In this document: positions 1 to 10,770 of the stretch, piece after piece | Numbering within the stretch: the first letter of the stretch is position 1 | How the letters are laid out: the number at the start of each line of letters is the position of its first letter | Notes under the pieces: generated by a model | Databases searched by the model: none | What the model was told of the DNA's origin: nothing | What the model saw: only the letters and a program-made list of their open reading frames with translations | Origin: Ptiloglossa arizonensis | Lineage: Eukaryota > Arthropoda > Insecta > Hymenoptera > Colletidae | Length of the DNA stretch: 64,000 nt | Assembly (NCBI RefSeq): GCF_051014685.1 | Contig: NW_027478485.1 | Span: 1,213,781 to 1,277,780, forward strand | Direction of reading: 5' to 3' | Program-made: the position numbers and the translations under genes

Positions 1-89
1 TTTTTCCCTAGGCCATTCTGGTTAAGCGTTTGGAGCAGCAGAATTGTGAACAATTTTTTGCCTTCTCTACCATTTCTTGGCTTCAAACT

Positions 90-108
90 CCCATATCTCG
101 CGAACGGA
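90..108 (+). other. Conserved CpG-rich core of the monomer (first copy shown)
   Basis: CCCATATCTCGCGAACGGA is among the least variable parts of the unit and recurs in almost every copy. It contains three CpGs and the palindrome TCGCGA (98-103 here), which is an NruI site, so that enzyme should cut most of the array into a ~177-bp ladder. Rare variants seen include CATACCTCG, CATGTCTCG, CTCGCAAACGG (39.5, 41.1, 42.7, 44.9 and 45.0 kb), CTGGCGAACGG (1.3, 3.6 and 5.8 kb) and GCGAACCG. No bound protein can be named from sequence. Confidence 0.7.
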
Positions 109-402
109 TTGACCAAACCCAAAAATTCCTGTTGCTTGTGAAAGTAGAAACTCTCCCGATTACAACGGTATGTGTATTTTTTCCCTACCCCATTCTGGTT
201 AAGCGATTGGAGCAGCAGAATTGCGAAAAATTTGTTGTCTTCTCAACCATTTCTTAGCTTCAAAGTCCCATACCTCGCGAACGGATTGACCAAACCCAAA
301 AATTCCTGCTGCATCTGAAAGTAGAAACTCGCCAGATTACAACGGTATGTGTATTTTTTCCCTGGGCCATTCTGGTTAAGCGTTTGGAGCAGCAGATTTG
401 CG

Positions 403-413
403 AAAAATTTTTT
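403..413. other. A5T6 tract of the monomer (example copy)
   Basis: AAAAATTTTTT is flanked by GCG and GCC in most monomers and forms a 10-bp perfect dyad. A second A5 run (CCCAAAAATTCC) lies roughly 70 bp further on. Phased A-tracts are known to bend or stiffen DNA and influence nucleosome placement in several satellites. Here that is an inference. Variants interrupt the tract as TTTGTTG, TTGTTTG or TTTTATG. Confidence 0.6.
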
Positions 414-861
414 GCCTTCTCAACCATTTCTTGGCTTCAAACTCCCATATCTCGCGAACGGATAGACCTAACCCAAAAATTCCTATTGCAAATGAAAGTA
501 GACACTCGCCCGACAACAGCGGTATGTGTATTTTTTCCCTAGGCAATTCTGGTTAAGCGTTTGGATCAGCAGAATCGCGAAAAATTTTTTGCCTTCTCAA
601 CCATTTCTTGGCTTCAAACTCCCATATCTCGCGAACGGAATGTCCTAACCCAAAAATTCCTGTTGCGTCTGAAAGAAGAAACTCGCCCAATTACAAAGGT
701 ATGTGAATTTTTTCCCTAGCCCATTCTGGTTAAGCGTTTGGAGCAGCAGAATTGCGAAAAATTTGTTGTCTTCTCAACCATTTCTTAGATTCAAAGTCCC
801 ATATCTCGCGAACGGATTGACCACACCCAAAAATTCCTATTGCATCTGAAAGTAGAACCTC

Positions 862-878
862 GCCCGATTACAACGGTA
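862..878 (-). other. CENP-B-box-like site (example copy; recurs in most monomers)
   Basis: The minus strand reads TACCGTTGTAATCGGGC. Against the essential pattern nTTCGnnnnAnnCGGGn it matches CG, A and CGGG, seven of nine positions. The first two T positions are A and C. Against the full 17-bp human box, 12 positions agree. Variants GGTTGCAACGG, GACTACAGCGG and GATTACGACGG keep the seven matches. The AATTACAACGG class changes CGGG to TGGG, and the CAAGGG class loses the CG. Binding is unproven and the resemblance may be chance. Confidence 0.35.
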
Positions 879-1232
879 TGTGTATTTTTTCCCTAGGCCA
901 TTCTGGTTAAGCGTTTGGAGCAGCAGAATTGCGAAAAATTTTTTGCTCCTCAACTATTTCTTGGCTTCAAACTCCCATATCTCGCATACGGATTGACCTG
1001 ACCCAAAAATTCCTATTGCATCTGAAAGTAGACACTCGCCCGACTACAGCGGTATGTGTATTTTTTCCCTAGGCCATTCTGGTTAAGCGTTTGGATCAGC
1101 AGAATTGCGAAAAATTTTATGCCTTCTCAACCATTTCTTGGCTTCAAAGTCCCATATCTCGCGAACGGATTGACCAAACACAAAAATTCCTGTTGCTTGT
1201 GAAAGTAGAAACTCTCCCGATTACAACGGTAT

Positions 1233-3529
1233 GTGTATTTTTTCCCTACCCCATTCTGGTTAAGCGTTTGGAGCAGCAGAATTGCGAAAAATTTGTTGCC
1301 TTCTCAACCATTTCTTAGCTTCAAAGTCCCATATCTGGCGAACGGATTGGCCAAACCCAAAATTCCTGCTGCGTCTGAAAGTAGAAACTCGCCCGATTAC
1401 AACGGTATGTATATTTTTCCCCTAGGCCATTCTGGTTAAGCGATTGGAGCAGCAGAAGTGCGAAAAATTTGTTGTCTTGTCAACCATTTCTCAGCTTCAA
1501 AGTCCCATATCTCGCGAACGGATTGACCAGACCCAAAAATTCCTATTGTAACTGAAAGTAGAAACTCGCCCGATTACAACGGTATGTGTATTTTTTCCCT
1601 AGACCATTCTGGTTAAGCGTTTGGAGCAGCAGAATTGCGAAAAATTTTTTGCCTTCTCAACCATTTCTTGGCTCCAAACTCCCATATCTCGCGAACGGAT
1701 TGACCAAACCCAAAAATTCCTGTTGCTTGTGAAAGTAGAAACTCTCCCGATTACAACGGTATGTGTATTTTTTCCCTAGGCCATTCTGGTTAAGTGTTTG
1801 GATCAGCAGAATTGCGAAAAATTTTATGCCTTCTCAACCATTTCTTGGCTTCAAACTCCCATATCTCGCGAACGGATTGACCAAACCCAAAAATTCCTGT
1901 TGCTTGTGAAAGCAGAAACTCTCCCGATTTCAACGGTATGTGTATTTTTTCCCTACCCCATTCTGGTTAAGCGTTTGGAGCAGCAGAATTGCGAAAAATT
2001 TGTTGCCTTCTCAACCATTTCTTGGCTTCAAACTCCCATATCTCGCGAACGGATTGACCTAACCCAAAAATTCCTATTGCATCTGAAAGTAGAAACTCGC
2101 CCGGTTACAACGGTATGTGTATTTTTCCCCTAGGCCATTCTGGTTAAGCGTTTGGAGCAGCAGAATTGCGAAAAATTTGTTGTCTTCTCAACCATTTCTT
2201 AGATTCAAAGTCCCATATCTCGCGAACGGATTGACCAAACCCAAAATTCCTGCTGCGTCTGAAAGTAGAAACTCGCCCGATTACAACGGTGTGTGTATTT
2301 TTCCCCTAGGCCGTTCTGGTTAAGCGATTGGAGCAGCAGAAGTGCGAAAAATTTGTTGTCTTGTCAACCATATCTTAGCTTCAAAGTCCCATATCTCGCG
2401 AACGGATTGACCAGACCCAAAAATTCCTATTGTAACTGAAAGTAGAAACTCGCCCGATTACAACGGTATGTGTATTTTTTCCCTAGGCCATTCTGGTTAA
2501 GCGTTTGAAACAGCAGAATTGCGAAAAATTTTTTGCCTTCTCAACCATTTCTTGGCTTCAAACTCCCATATCTCGCGAACGGATTGACCTAACCCAAAAA
2601 TTCCTATTGCATCTGAAAGTAGAACCTCGCCCGATTACAACGGTATGTGTATTTTTTCCCTAGACCATTCTGGTTAAGCGTTTGGAGCAGCAGAATTGCG
2701 ATAAATTTTTTGCTCCTCAACCATTTCTTGGTTTCAAACTCCCATATCTCGCGAACGGATTGACCTAAACCAAAAATTCCTATTAGATCTGAAAGTAGAC
2801 ACTCGCCCGACTACAGCGGTATGTGTATTTTTTCCCTAGGCCAATCTGGTTAAGCGTTTGGATCAGCAGAATTGCGAAAAATTTTATGCCTTCTCAACCA
2901 TTTCTTGGCTTCAAACTCCCATATCTCGCGAACGGATTGACCAAACCCAAAAATTCCTGTTGCTTGTGAAAGTAGAAACTCTCCCGATTACAACGGTATG
3001 TGTATTTTTTCCCTACCTAATTCTGGTTAAGCGTTTGGAGCAGCAGAATTGCGAAAAATTTGTTGTCTTCTCAACCATTTCTTAGCTTCAAAGTCCCATA
3101 TCTCGCGAACGGATTGACCAAACCCAAAAATTCCTGCTGCGTCTGAAAGTAGAAACTCGCCCGATTACAACGGTATGTGTATTTTTTCCCTGGGCCATTC
3201 TGGTTAAGCGTTTGGAGCAGCAGAATTGCGACAAATTTTTTGCCTTCTCAACCATTTCTTGGCTTCAAAGTCCCATATCTCGCGAACGGATTGACCAAAC
3301 CCAAAATTCCTATTGCATCTGAAAGTAGAAACTCGCCCGATTACAACGGTATGTGTATTTTTTCCCTAGACCATTCTGGTTAAGCGTTTGGAGCAGCAGA
3401 ATTGCGAAAAATTTTTTGCCTTCTCAACCATTTCTTGGCTTCAAAGTCCCATATCTCGCGAACGGATTGACCAAACCCAAAAATTCCTGCTGCGTCTGAA
3501 AGTAGAAACTCGCCCGATTACAACGGTAT
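1233..3529 (+). repeat. 12/13-mer higher-order repeat, copy 1 (13 monomers, 2,297 bp)
   Basis: Rare variants CTGGCGAACGG plus TTGGCCAAACCC, AAGTGTTTGGATCAG and CTGGGCCATTC recur in the same order in the next two blocks. Spacing from copy 1 to copy 2 is 2,297 bp, which is 13 units of which four are 176 bp. This copy contains both monomers that are missing one each from copies 2 and 3, so it is the fullest form. Confidence 0.85.
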
Positions 3530-5650
3530 GTGTATTTTTTCCCTAGGCCATCCTGGTTAAGCGTTTGGAGCAGCAGAATTGCGAAAAATTTGTTGCCTTC
3601 TCAACCATTTCTTAGCTTCAAAGTCCCATATCTGGCGAACGGATTGGCCAAACCCAAAATTCCTGCTGCGTCTGAAAGTAGAAACTCGCCCGATTACAAC
3701 GGTATGTATATTTTTCCCCTAGGCCATTCTGGTTAAGCGATTGGAGCAGCAGAAGTGCGAAAAATTTGTTGTCTTGTCAACCATTTCTCAGCTTCAAAGT
3801 CCCATATCTCGCGAACGGATTGACCAGACCCAAAAATTCCTATTGTAACTGAAAGTAGAAACTCGCCCGATTACAACGGTATGTGTATTTTTTCCCTAGA
3901 CCATTCTGGTTAAGCGTTTGGAGCAGCAGAATTGCGAAAAATTTTTTGCCTTCTCAACCATTTCTTGGCTCCAAACTCCCATATCTCGCGAACGGATTGA
4001 CCAAACCCAAAAATTCCTGTTGCTTGTGAAAGTAGAAACTCTCCCGATTACAACGGTATGTGTATTTTTTCCCTAGGCCATTCTGGTTAAGTGTTTGGAT
4101 CAGCAGAATTGCGAAAAATTTTATGCCTTCTCAACCATTTCTTGGCTTCAAACTCCCATATCTCGCGAACGGATTGACCAAACCCAAAAATTCCTGTTGC
4201 TTGTGAAAGCAGAAACTCTCCCGATTTCAACGGTATGTGTATTTTTTCCCTACCCCATTCTGGTTAAGCGTTTGGAGCAGCAGAATTGCGAAAAATTTGT
4301 TGCCTTCTCAACCATTTCTTGGCTTCAAACTCCCATATCTCGCGAACGGATTGACCTAACCCAAAAATTCCTATTGCATCTGAAAGTAGAAACTCGCCCG
4401 ATTACAACGGTGTGTGTATTTTTCCCCTAGGCCGTTCTGGTTAAGCGATTGGAGCAGCAGAAGTGCGAAAAATTTGTTGTCTTGTCAACCATATCTTAGC
4501 TTCAAAGTCCCATATCTCGCGAACGGATTGACCAGACCCAAAAATTCCTATTGTAACTGAAAGTAGAAACTCGCCCGATTACAACGGTATGTGTATTTTT
4601 TCCCTAGGCCATTCTGGTTAAGCGTTTGAAACAGCAGAATTGCGAAAAATTTTTTGCCTTCTCAACCATTTCTTGGCTTCAAACTCCCATATCTCGCGAA
4701 CGGATTGACCTAACCCAAAAATTCCTATTGCATCTGAAAGTAGAACCTCGCCCGATTACAACGGTATGTGTATTTTTTCCCTAGACCATTCTGGTTAAGC
4801 GTTTGGAGCAGCAGAATTGCGATAAATTTTTTGCTCCTCAACCATTTCTTGGTTTCAAACTCCCATATCTCGCGAACGGATTGACCTAAACCAAAAATTC
4901 CTATTAGATCTGAAAGTAGACACTCGCCCGACTACAGCGGTATGTGTATTTTTTCCCTAGGCCAATCTGGTTAAGCGTTTGGATCAGCAGAATTGCGAAA
5001 AATTTTATGCCTTCTCAACCATTTCTTGGCTTCAAACTCCCATATCTCGCGAACGGATTGACCAAACCCAAAAATTCCTGTTGCTTCTGAAAGTAGAAAC
5101 TCTCCCGATTACAACGGTATGTGTATTTTTTCCCTACCTAATTCTGGTTAAGCGTTTGGAGCAGCAGAATTGCGAAAAATTTGTTGTCTTCTCAACCATT
5201 TCTTAGCTTCAAAGTCCCATATCTCGCGAACGGATTGACCAAACCCAAAAATTCCTGCTGCGTCTGAAAGTAGAAACTCGCCCGATTACAACGGTATGTG
5301 TATTTTTTCCCTGGGCCATTCTGGTTAAGCGTTTGGAGCAGCAGAATTGCGACAAATTTTTTGCCTTCTCAACCATTTCTTGGCTTCAAAGTCCCATATC
5401 TCGCGAACGGATTGACCAAACCCAAAATTCCTATTGCATCTGAAAGTAGAAACTCGCCCGATTACAACGGTATGTGTATTTTTTCCCTAGACCATTCTGG
5501 TTAAGCGTTTGGAGCAGCAGAATTGCGAAAAATTTTTTGCCTTCTCAACCATTTCTTGGCTTCAAAGTCCCATATCTCGCGAACGGATTGACCAAACCCA
5601 AAAATTCCTGCTGCGTCTGAAAGTAGAAACTCGCCCGATTACAACGGTAT
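3530..5650 (+). repeat. 12/13-mer higher-order repeat, copy 2 (12 monomers, 2,121 bp)
   Basis: Nearly identical to copy 1 but lacks one 176-bp monomer. The sequence passes from the copy-1 position-2,0xx monomer straight into GGTGTGTGTATTTTTCCCC and TAGGCCGTTCTGG, which in copy 1 lie one monomer later. The fused monomer is at about 4,260-4,435. This is the signature of unequal exchange between adjacent monomers. Confidence 0.85.
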
Positions 5651-7771
5651 GTGTATTTTTTCCCTAGGCCATCCTGGTTAAGCGTTTGGAGCAGCAGAAT
5701 TGCGAAAAATTTGTTGCCTTCTCAACCATTTCTTAGCTTCAAAGTCCCATATCTGGCGAACGGATTGGCCAAACCCAAAATTCCTGCTGCGTCTGAAAGT
5801 AGAAACTCGCCCGATTACAACGGTATGTATATTTTTCCCCTAGGCCATTCTGGTTAAGCGATTGGAGCAGCAGAAGTGCGAAAAATTTGTTGTCTTGTCA
5901 ACCATTTCTCAGCTTCAAAGTCCCATATCTCGCGAACGGATTGACCAGACCCAAAAATTCCTATTGTAACTGAAAGTAGAAACTCGCCCGATTACAACGG
6001 TATGTGTATTTTTTCCCTAGACCATTCTGGTTAAGCGTTTGGAGCAGCAGAATTGCGAAAAATTTTTTGCCTTCTCAACCATTTCTTGGCTCCAAACTCC
6101 CATATCTCGCGAACGGATTGACCAAACCCAAAAATTCCTGTTGCTTGTGAAAGTAGAAACTCTCCCGATTACAACGGTATGTGTATTTTTTCCCTAGGCC
6201 ATTCTGGTTAAGTGTTTGGATCAGCAGAATTGCGAAAAATTTTATGCCTTCTCAACCATTTCTTGGCTTCAAACTCCCATATCTCGCGAACGGATTGACC
6301 AAACCCAAAAATTCCTGTTGCTTGTGAAAGCAGAAACTCTCCCGATTTCAACGGTATGTGTATTTTTTCCCTACCCCATTCTGGTTAAGCGTTTGGAGCA
6401 GCAGAATTGCGAAAAATTTGTTGCCTTCTCAACCATTTCTTGGCTTCAAACTCCCATATCTCGCGAACGGATTGACCTAACCCAAAAATTCCTATTGCAT
6501 CTGAAAGTAGAAACTCGCCCGGTTACAACGGTATGTGTATTTTTCCCCTAGGCCATTCTGGTTAAGCGTTTGGAGCAGCAGAATTGCGAAAAATTTGTTG
6601 TCTTCTCAACCATTTCTTAGATTCAAAGTCCCATATCTCGCGAACGGATTGACCAAACCCAAAATTCCTGCTGCGTCTGAAAGTAGAAACTCGCCCGATT
6701 ACAACGGTGTGTGTATTTTTCCCCTAGGCCGTTCTGGTTAAGCGATTGGAGCAGCAGAAGTGCGAAAAATTTGTTGTCTTGTCAACCATATCTTAGCTTC
6801 AAAGTCCCATATCTCGCGAACGGATTGACCAGACCCAAAAATTCCTATTGTAACTGAAAGTAGAAACTCGCCCGATTACAACGGTATGTGTATTTTTTCC
6901 CTAGGCCATTCTGGTTAAGCGTTTGAAACAGCAGAATTGCGAAAAATTTTTTGCCTTCTCAACCATTTCTTGGCTTCAAACTCCCATATCTCGCGAACGG
7001 ATTGACCTAACCCAAAAATTCCTATTGCATCTGAAAGTAGAACCTCGCCCGATTACAACGGTATGTGTATTTTTTCCCTAGACCATTCTGGTTAAGCGTT
7101 TGGAGCAGCAGAATTGCGATAAATTTTTTGCTCCTCAACCATTTCTTGGTTTCAAACTCCCATATCTCGCGAACGGATTGACCTAAACCAAAAATTCCTA
7201 TTAGATCTGAAAGTAGACACTCGCCCGACTACAGCGGTATGTGTATTTTTTCCCTAGGCCAATCTGGTTAAGCGTTTGGATCAGCAGAATTGCGAAAAAT
7301 TTTATGCCTTCTCAACCATTTCTTGGCTTCAAACTCCCATATCTCGCGAAAGGATTGACCAAACCCAAAAATTCCTGTTGCTTGTGAAAGTAGAAACTCT
7401 CCCGATTACAACGGTATGTGTATTTTTTCCCTACCTAATTCTGGTTAAGCGTTTGGAGCAGCAGAATTGCGAAAAATTTGTTGTCTTCTCAACCATTTCT
7501 TAGCTTCAAAGTCCCATATCTCGCGAACGGATTGACCAAACCCAAAAATTCCTGCTGCGTCTGAAAGTAGAAACTCGCCCGATTACAACGGTATGTGTAT
7601 TTTTTCCCTGGGCCATTCTGGTTAAGCGTTTGGAGCAGCAGAATTGCGAAAAATTTTTTGCCTTCTCAACCATTTCTTGGCTTCAAAGTCCCATATCTCG
7701 CGAACGGATTGACCAAACCCAAAAATTCCTGCTGCGTCTGAAAGTAGAAACTCGCCCGATTACAACGGTAT
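5651..7771 (+). repeat. 12/13-mer higher-order repeat, copy 3 (12 monomers, 2,121 bp)
   Basis: It has the monomer that copy 2 lost (about 6,535-6,710) but lacks a different one: the GCGACAAATTTTTTGCC monomer of copies 1 (about 3,200-3,376) and 2 is missing near 7,600-7,770. Copies 2 and 3 have the same length for different reasons. The HOR pattern breaks down after about 7,790. Confidence 0.8.
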
Positions 7772-8774
7772 GTGTATTTTTTCCCTAGGCCATCCTGGTT
7801 AAGCGATTGGAGCAGCAGAAGTGCGAAAAATTTGTTGTCATGTCAACCATTTCTTAGCTTCAAACTCCCATATCTCGCGAACGGATTGACCTAACCCAAA
7901 AATTCCTATTGCATCTGAAAGTAGAAACTCGCCCGATTACGACGGTATGTGTATTTTTTCCCTGGGCCATTCTGTTTAAGCGTTTGGAGCAGCAGAATTG
8001 CGAAAAATTTGTTGCCTTCTCAACCATTTCTTGGCTTCAAACTCCCATATCTCGCGAACGGATTGACCTAACCCAAAAATTCCTATTGCATCTGAAAGTA
8101 GAATCTCGCCCGGTTACAACGGTATGTGTATTTTTCCCCTAGGCCATCCTGGTTAAGCGATTGGAGCAGCAGAAGTGCGAAAAATTTGTTGTCATGTCAA
8201 CCATTTCTTAGCTTCAAAGTCCCATATCTCGCGAACGGATTGACCAGACCCAAAAATTCCTATTGTAACTGAAAGTAGAAACTCGCCCGATTACAACGGT
8301 ATGTGTATTTTTTCCCTAGGCCATTCTGGTTAAGCGTTTGAAGCAGCAGAATTGCGAAAAATTTTTTGCCTTCTCAACCATTTCTTGGCTTCAAACTCCC
8401 ATACCTCGCGAACGGATTGACCTAACCCAAAAATTCCTATTGCATCTGAAAGTAGAACCTCGCCCGATTACAACGGTATGTGTATTTTTTCCCTAGGCCA
8501 TTCTGGATAAGCGTTTGGAGCAGCAGAATTGTGAACAATTTTTTGCCTTCTCTACCATTTCTTGGCTTCAAACTCCCATATCTCGCGAACGGATTGACCT
8601 AACCCAAAAATTCCTATTGCATCTGAAAGTAGAAACTCGCCCGATTACAACGGTATGTGTATTTTTTCCCTAGACCATTCTGGTTAAGCGTTTGGAGCAG
8701 CAGAATTGCGATAAATTTTTTGCTCCTCAACCATTTCTTGGCTTCAAACTCCCATATCTCGCGAACGGATTGAC
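7772..8774 (+). repeat. Segment duplicated at 10,771-11,773 (left copy)
   Basis: About six monomers including GTTGTCATGTCAACC (about 7,834), GTGAACAATTTTTTGCC (about 8,530) and GCGATAAATTTTTTGCTCC. The same order recurs exactly 2,999 bp downstream. Similarity ends at about 8,775, where this copy reads GACCAAACC and the other GACCTAGCCC. Confidence 0.8.
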
Positions 8775-9360
8775 CAAACCCAAAATTCCTGCTGCGTCTG
8801 AAAGTAGAAACTCGCCCGATTACAACGGTATGCGTATTTTTCCCCTAGGGCATTCTGGTTAAGCGATTGGAGCAGCAGAAGTGCGAAAAATTTGTTGTCT
8901 TCACAACCATTTCTTAGCTTCAAAGTCCCATATCTCGCGAACGGATTGACCAAACCCAAAATTCCTATTGCATCTGAAAGTAGAAACTCGCCCGATTACA
9001 ACGGTATGTGTATTTTTTCCCTAGACCATTCTGGTTAAGCGTTTGGAGCAGCAGAATTGCGAAAAATTTTTTGCCTTCTCAACCATTTCTTGGCTTCAAA
9101 GTCCCATATCTCGCGAACGGATTGACCAAACCCAAAAATTCCTGCTGCGTCTGAAAGTAGAAACTCGCCCAATTACAAAGGTATGTGAATTTTTTCCCTA
9201 GCCCATTCTGGTTAAGCGTTTGGAGCAGCAGAATTGCGATAAATTTTTTGCTCCTCAACCATTTCTTGGCTTCAAACTCCCATATCTCGCGAACGGATTG
9301 ACCAAACCCAAAAATTCCTGCTGCGTCTGAAAGTAGAAACTCGCCCGATTACAACGGTAT
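8775..9360 (+). repeat. Mixed monomers between duplicated segment and dimer patch
   Basis: About 3.3 units, several of the 176-bp type (AAACCCAAAATTCC, one A short). Contains the first CCTAGGGCATTC monomer, a relative of one half of the dimers that follow. Nothing else seen. Confidence 0.8.
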
Positions 9361-10416
9361 TTGTATTTTTTCCCTGGGCCATTCTGGTTAAGCGTTTGGA
9401 GCAGCAGAATTGCGAAAAATTTTTTGCCTTCTCAACCATTTCTTGGCTTCGAACTCCCATATCTCGCGAACGGATTGACCAAACCCAAAATTCCTGCTGC
9501 GTCTGAATGTAGAAACTCGCCCGATTACAACGGTATGCGTATTTTTCCCCTAGGGCATTCTGGTTAAGCGATTAGAGCAGCAGAAGTGCGAAAAATTTGT
9601 TGTCTTCACAACCATTTCTTAGCTTCAAAGTCCCATATCTCGCGAACGGATTGACCAAACCTAAAATTCCTATTGCATCTGAAAGTAGAAACTCGCCCGA
9701 TTACAACGGTATGTGTATTTTTTCCCTAGACCATTCTGGTTAAGCGTTTGGAGCAGCAGAATTGCGAAAAATTTGTTGCCGTCTCAACCATTTCTTGTCT
9801 TCAAACTCCCATATCTTGCGAACGGATTGACCAAACCCAAAATTCCTATTGCATCTGAATGTAGAAACTCGCCCGATTACAACGGTATGCGTATTTTTCC
9901 CCTAGGGCATTCTGGTTAAGCGATTAGAGCAGCAGAAGTGCGAAAAATTTTTTGCCTTCTCAACCATTTCTTGGCTTCAAACTCCCATATCTCGCGAACG
10001 GATTGACCAAACCCAAAATTCCTGCTGCGTCTGAAAGTAGAAACTCGCCCGATTACAACGGTATTTGTATTTTTTCCCTGGGCCATTCTGGTTAAGCGTT
10101 TGGAGCAGCAGAATTGCGAAAAATTTTTTGCCTTCTCAACCATTTCTTGGCTTCAAACTCCCATATCTCGCGAACGGATTGACCAAACCCAAAATTCCTG
10201 CTGCGTCTGAATGTAGAAACTCGCCCGATTACAACGGTATGCGTATTTTTCCCCTAGGGCATTCTGGTTAAGCGATTAGAGCAGCAGAAGTGCGAAAAAT
10301 TTGTTGTCTTCTCAACCATTTCTTAGCTTCAAAGTCCCATATCTCGCGAACGGATTGACCAAACCCAAAAATTCCTGCTGCGTCTGAAAGTAGATACTCG
10401 CCCGATTACAACGGTA
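9361..10416 (+). repeat. Dimeric higher-order repeat, three 352-bp units
   Basis: CCTAGGGCATTCTGG followed by GCGATTAGAGCAGCAG occurs at about 9,552, 9,904 and 10,256, exactly 352 bp apart, alternating with CCTGGGCC or CTAGACC monomers. Both members are 176 bp. GATTAGAGC was seen only here. The GAATGTAGAAAC variant in the same patch also occurs near 50.2, 54.6 and 61.9 kb. A small local expansion. Confidence 0.8.
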
Positions 10417-10770
10417 TGTGTATTTTTTCCCTGGGCCATTCTGGTTAAGCGTTCGGAGCAGCAGAATTGCGAAAAATTTTTTGCCGTCTCAACCATTTCT
10501 TGTCTTCAAACTCCCATATCTTGCGAACGGATTGACCAAACCCAAAATTCCTATTGCATCTGAAAGTAGAAACTCGCCCGATTACAACGGTATGTGTATT
10601 TTTTCCCTAGACCATTCTGGTTAAGCGTTTGGAGCAGCAGAATTGCGAAAAATTTTTTGCCTTCTCAACCATTTCTTGGCTTCAAACTCCCATATCTCGC
10701 GAACGGATTGACCAAACCCAAAAATTCCTGCTGCGTCTGAAAGTAGAAACTCGCCCGATTACAACGGTAT
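10417..10770 (+). repeat. Two transition monomers
   Basis: CCTGGGCC and CTAGACC types, as on the left side of the dimer patch, leading into the right copy of the 2,999-bp-spaced duplication. Confidence 0.75.

Larger units (their letters stand above)
1..1232 (+). repeat. Left-edge monomers (~7 copies), array continues beyond window
   Basis: Mixed monomers lead into the 12/13-mer HOR. About 700-1,240 resembles 2,467-3,000 at an offset of 1,767 bp (ten units, three of them one base short). This includes the GCTCCTCAAC and GGATCAGCAG plus TTTTATGCC monomers, so it is a decayed neighbour of the HOR. Nothing else is visible. Confidence 0.85.

Noticed and set aside
98..103. TCGCGA palindrome as a regulatory operator
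   Set aside because: It is present in nearly every monomer with no gene nearby, so it is treated as part of the conserved monomer core.
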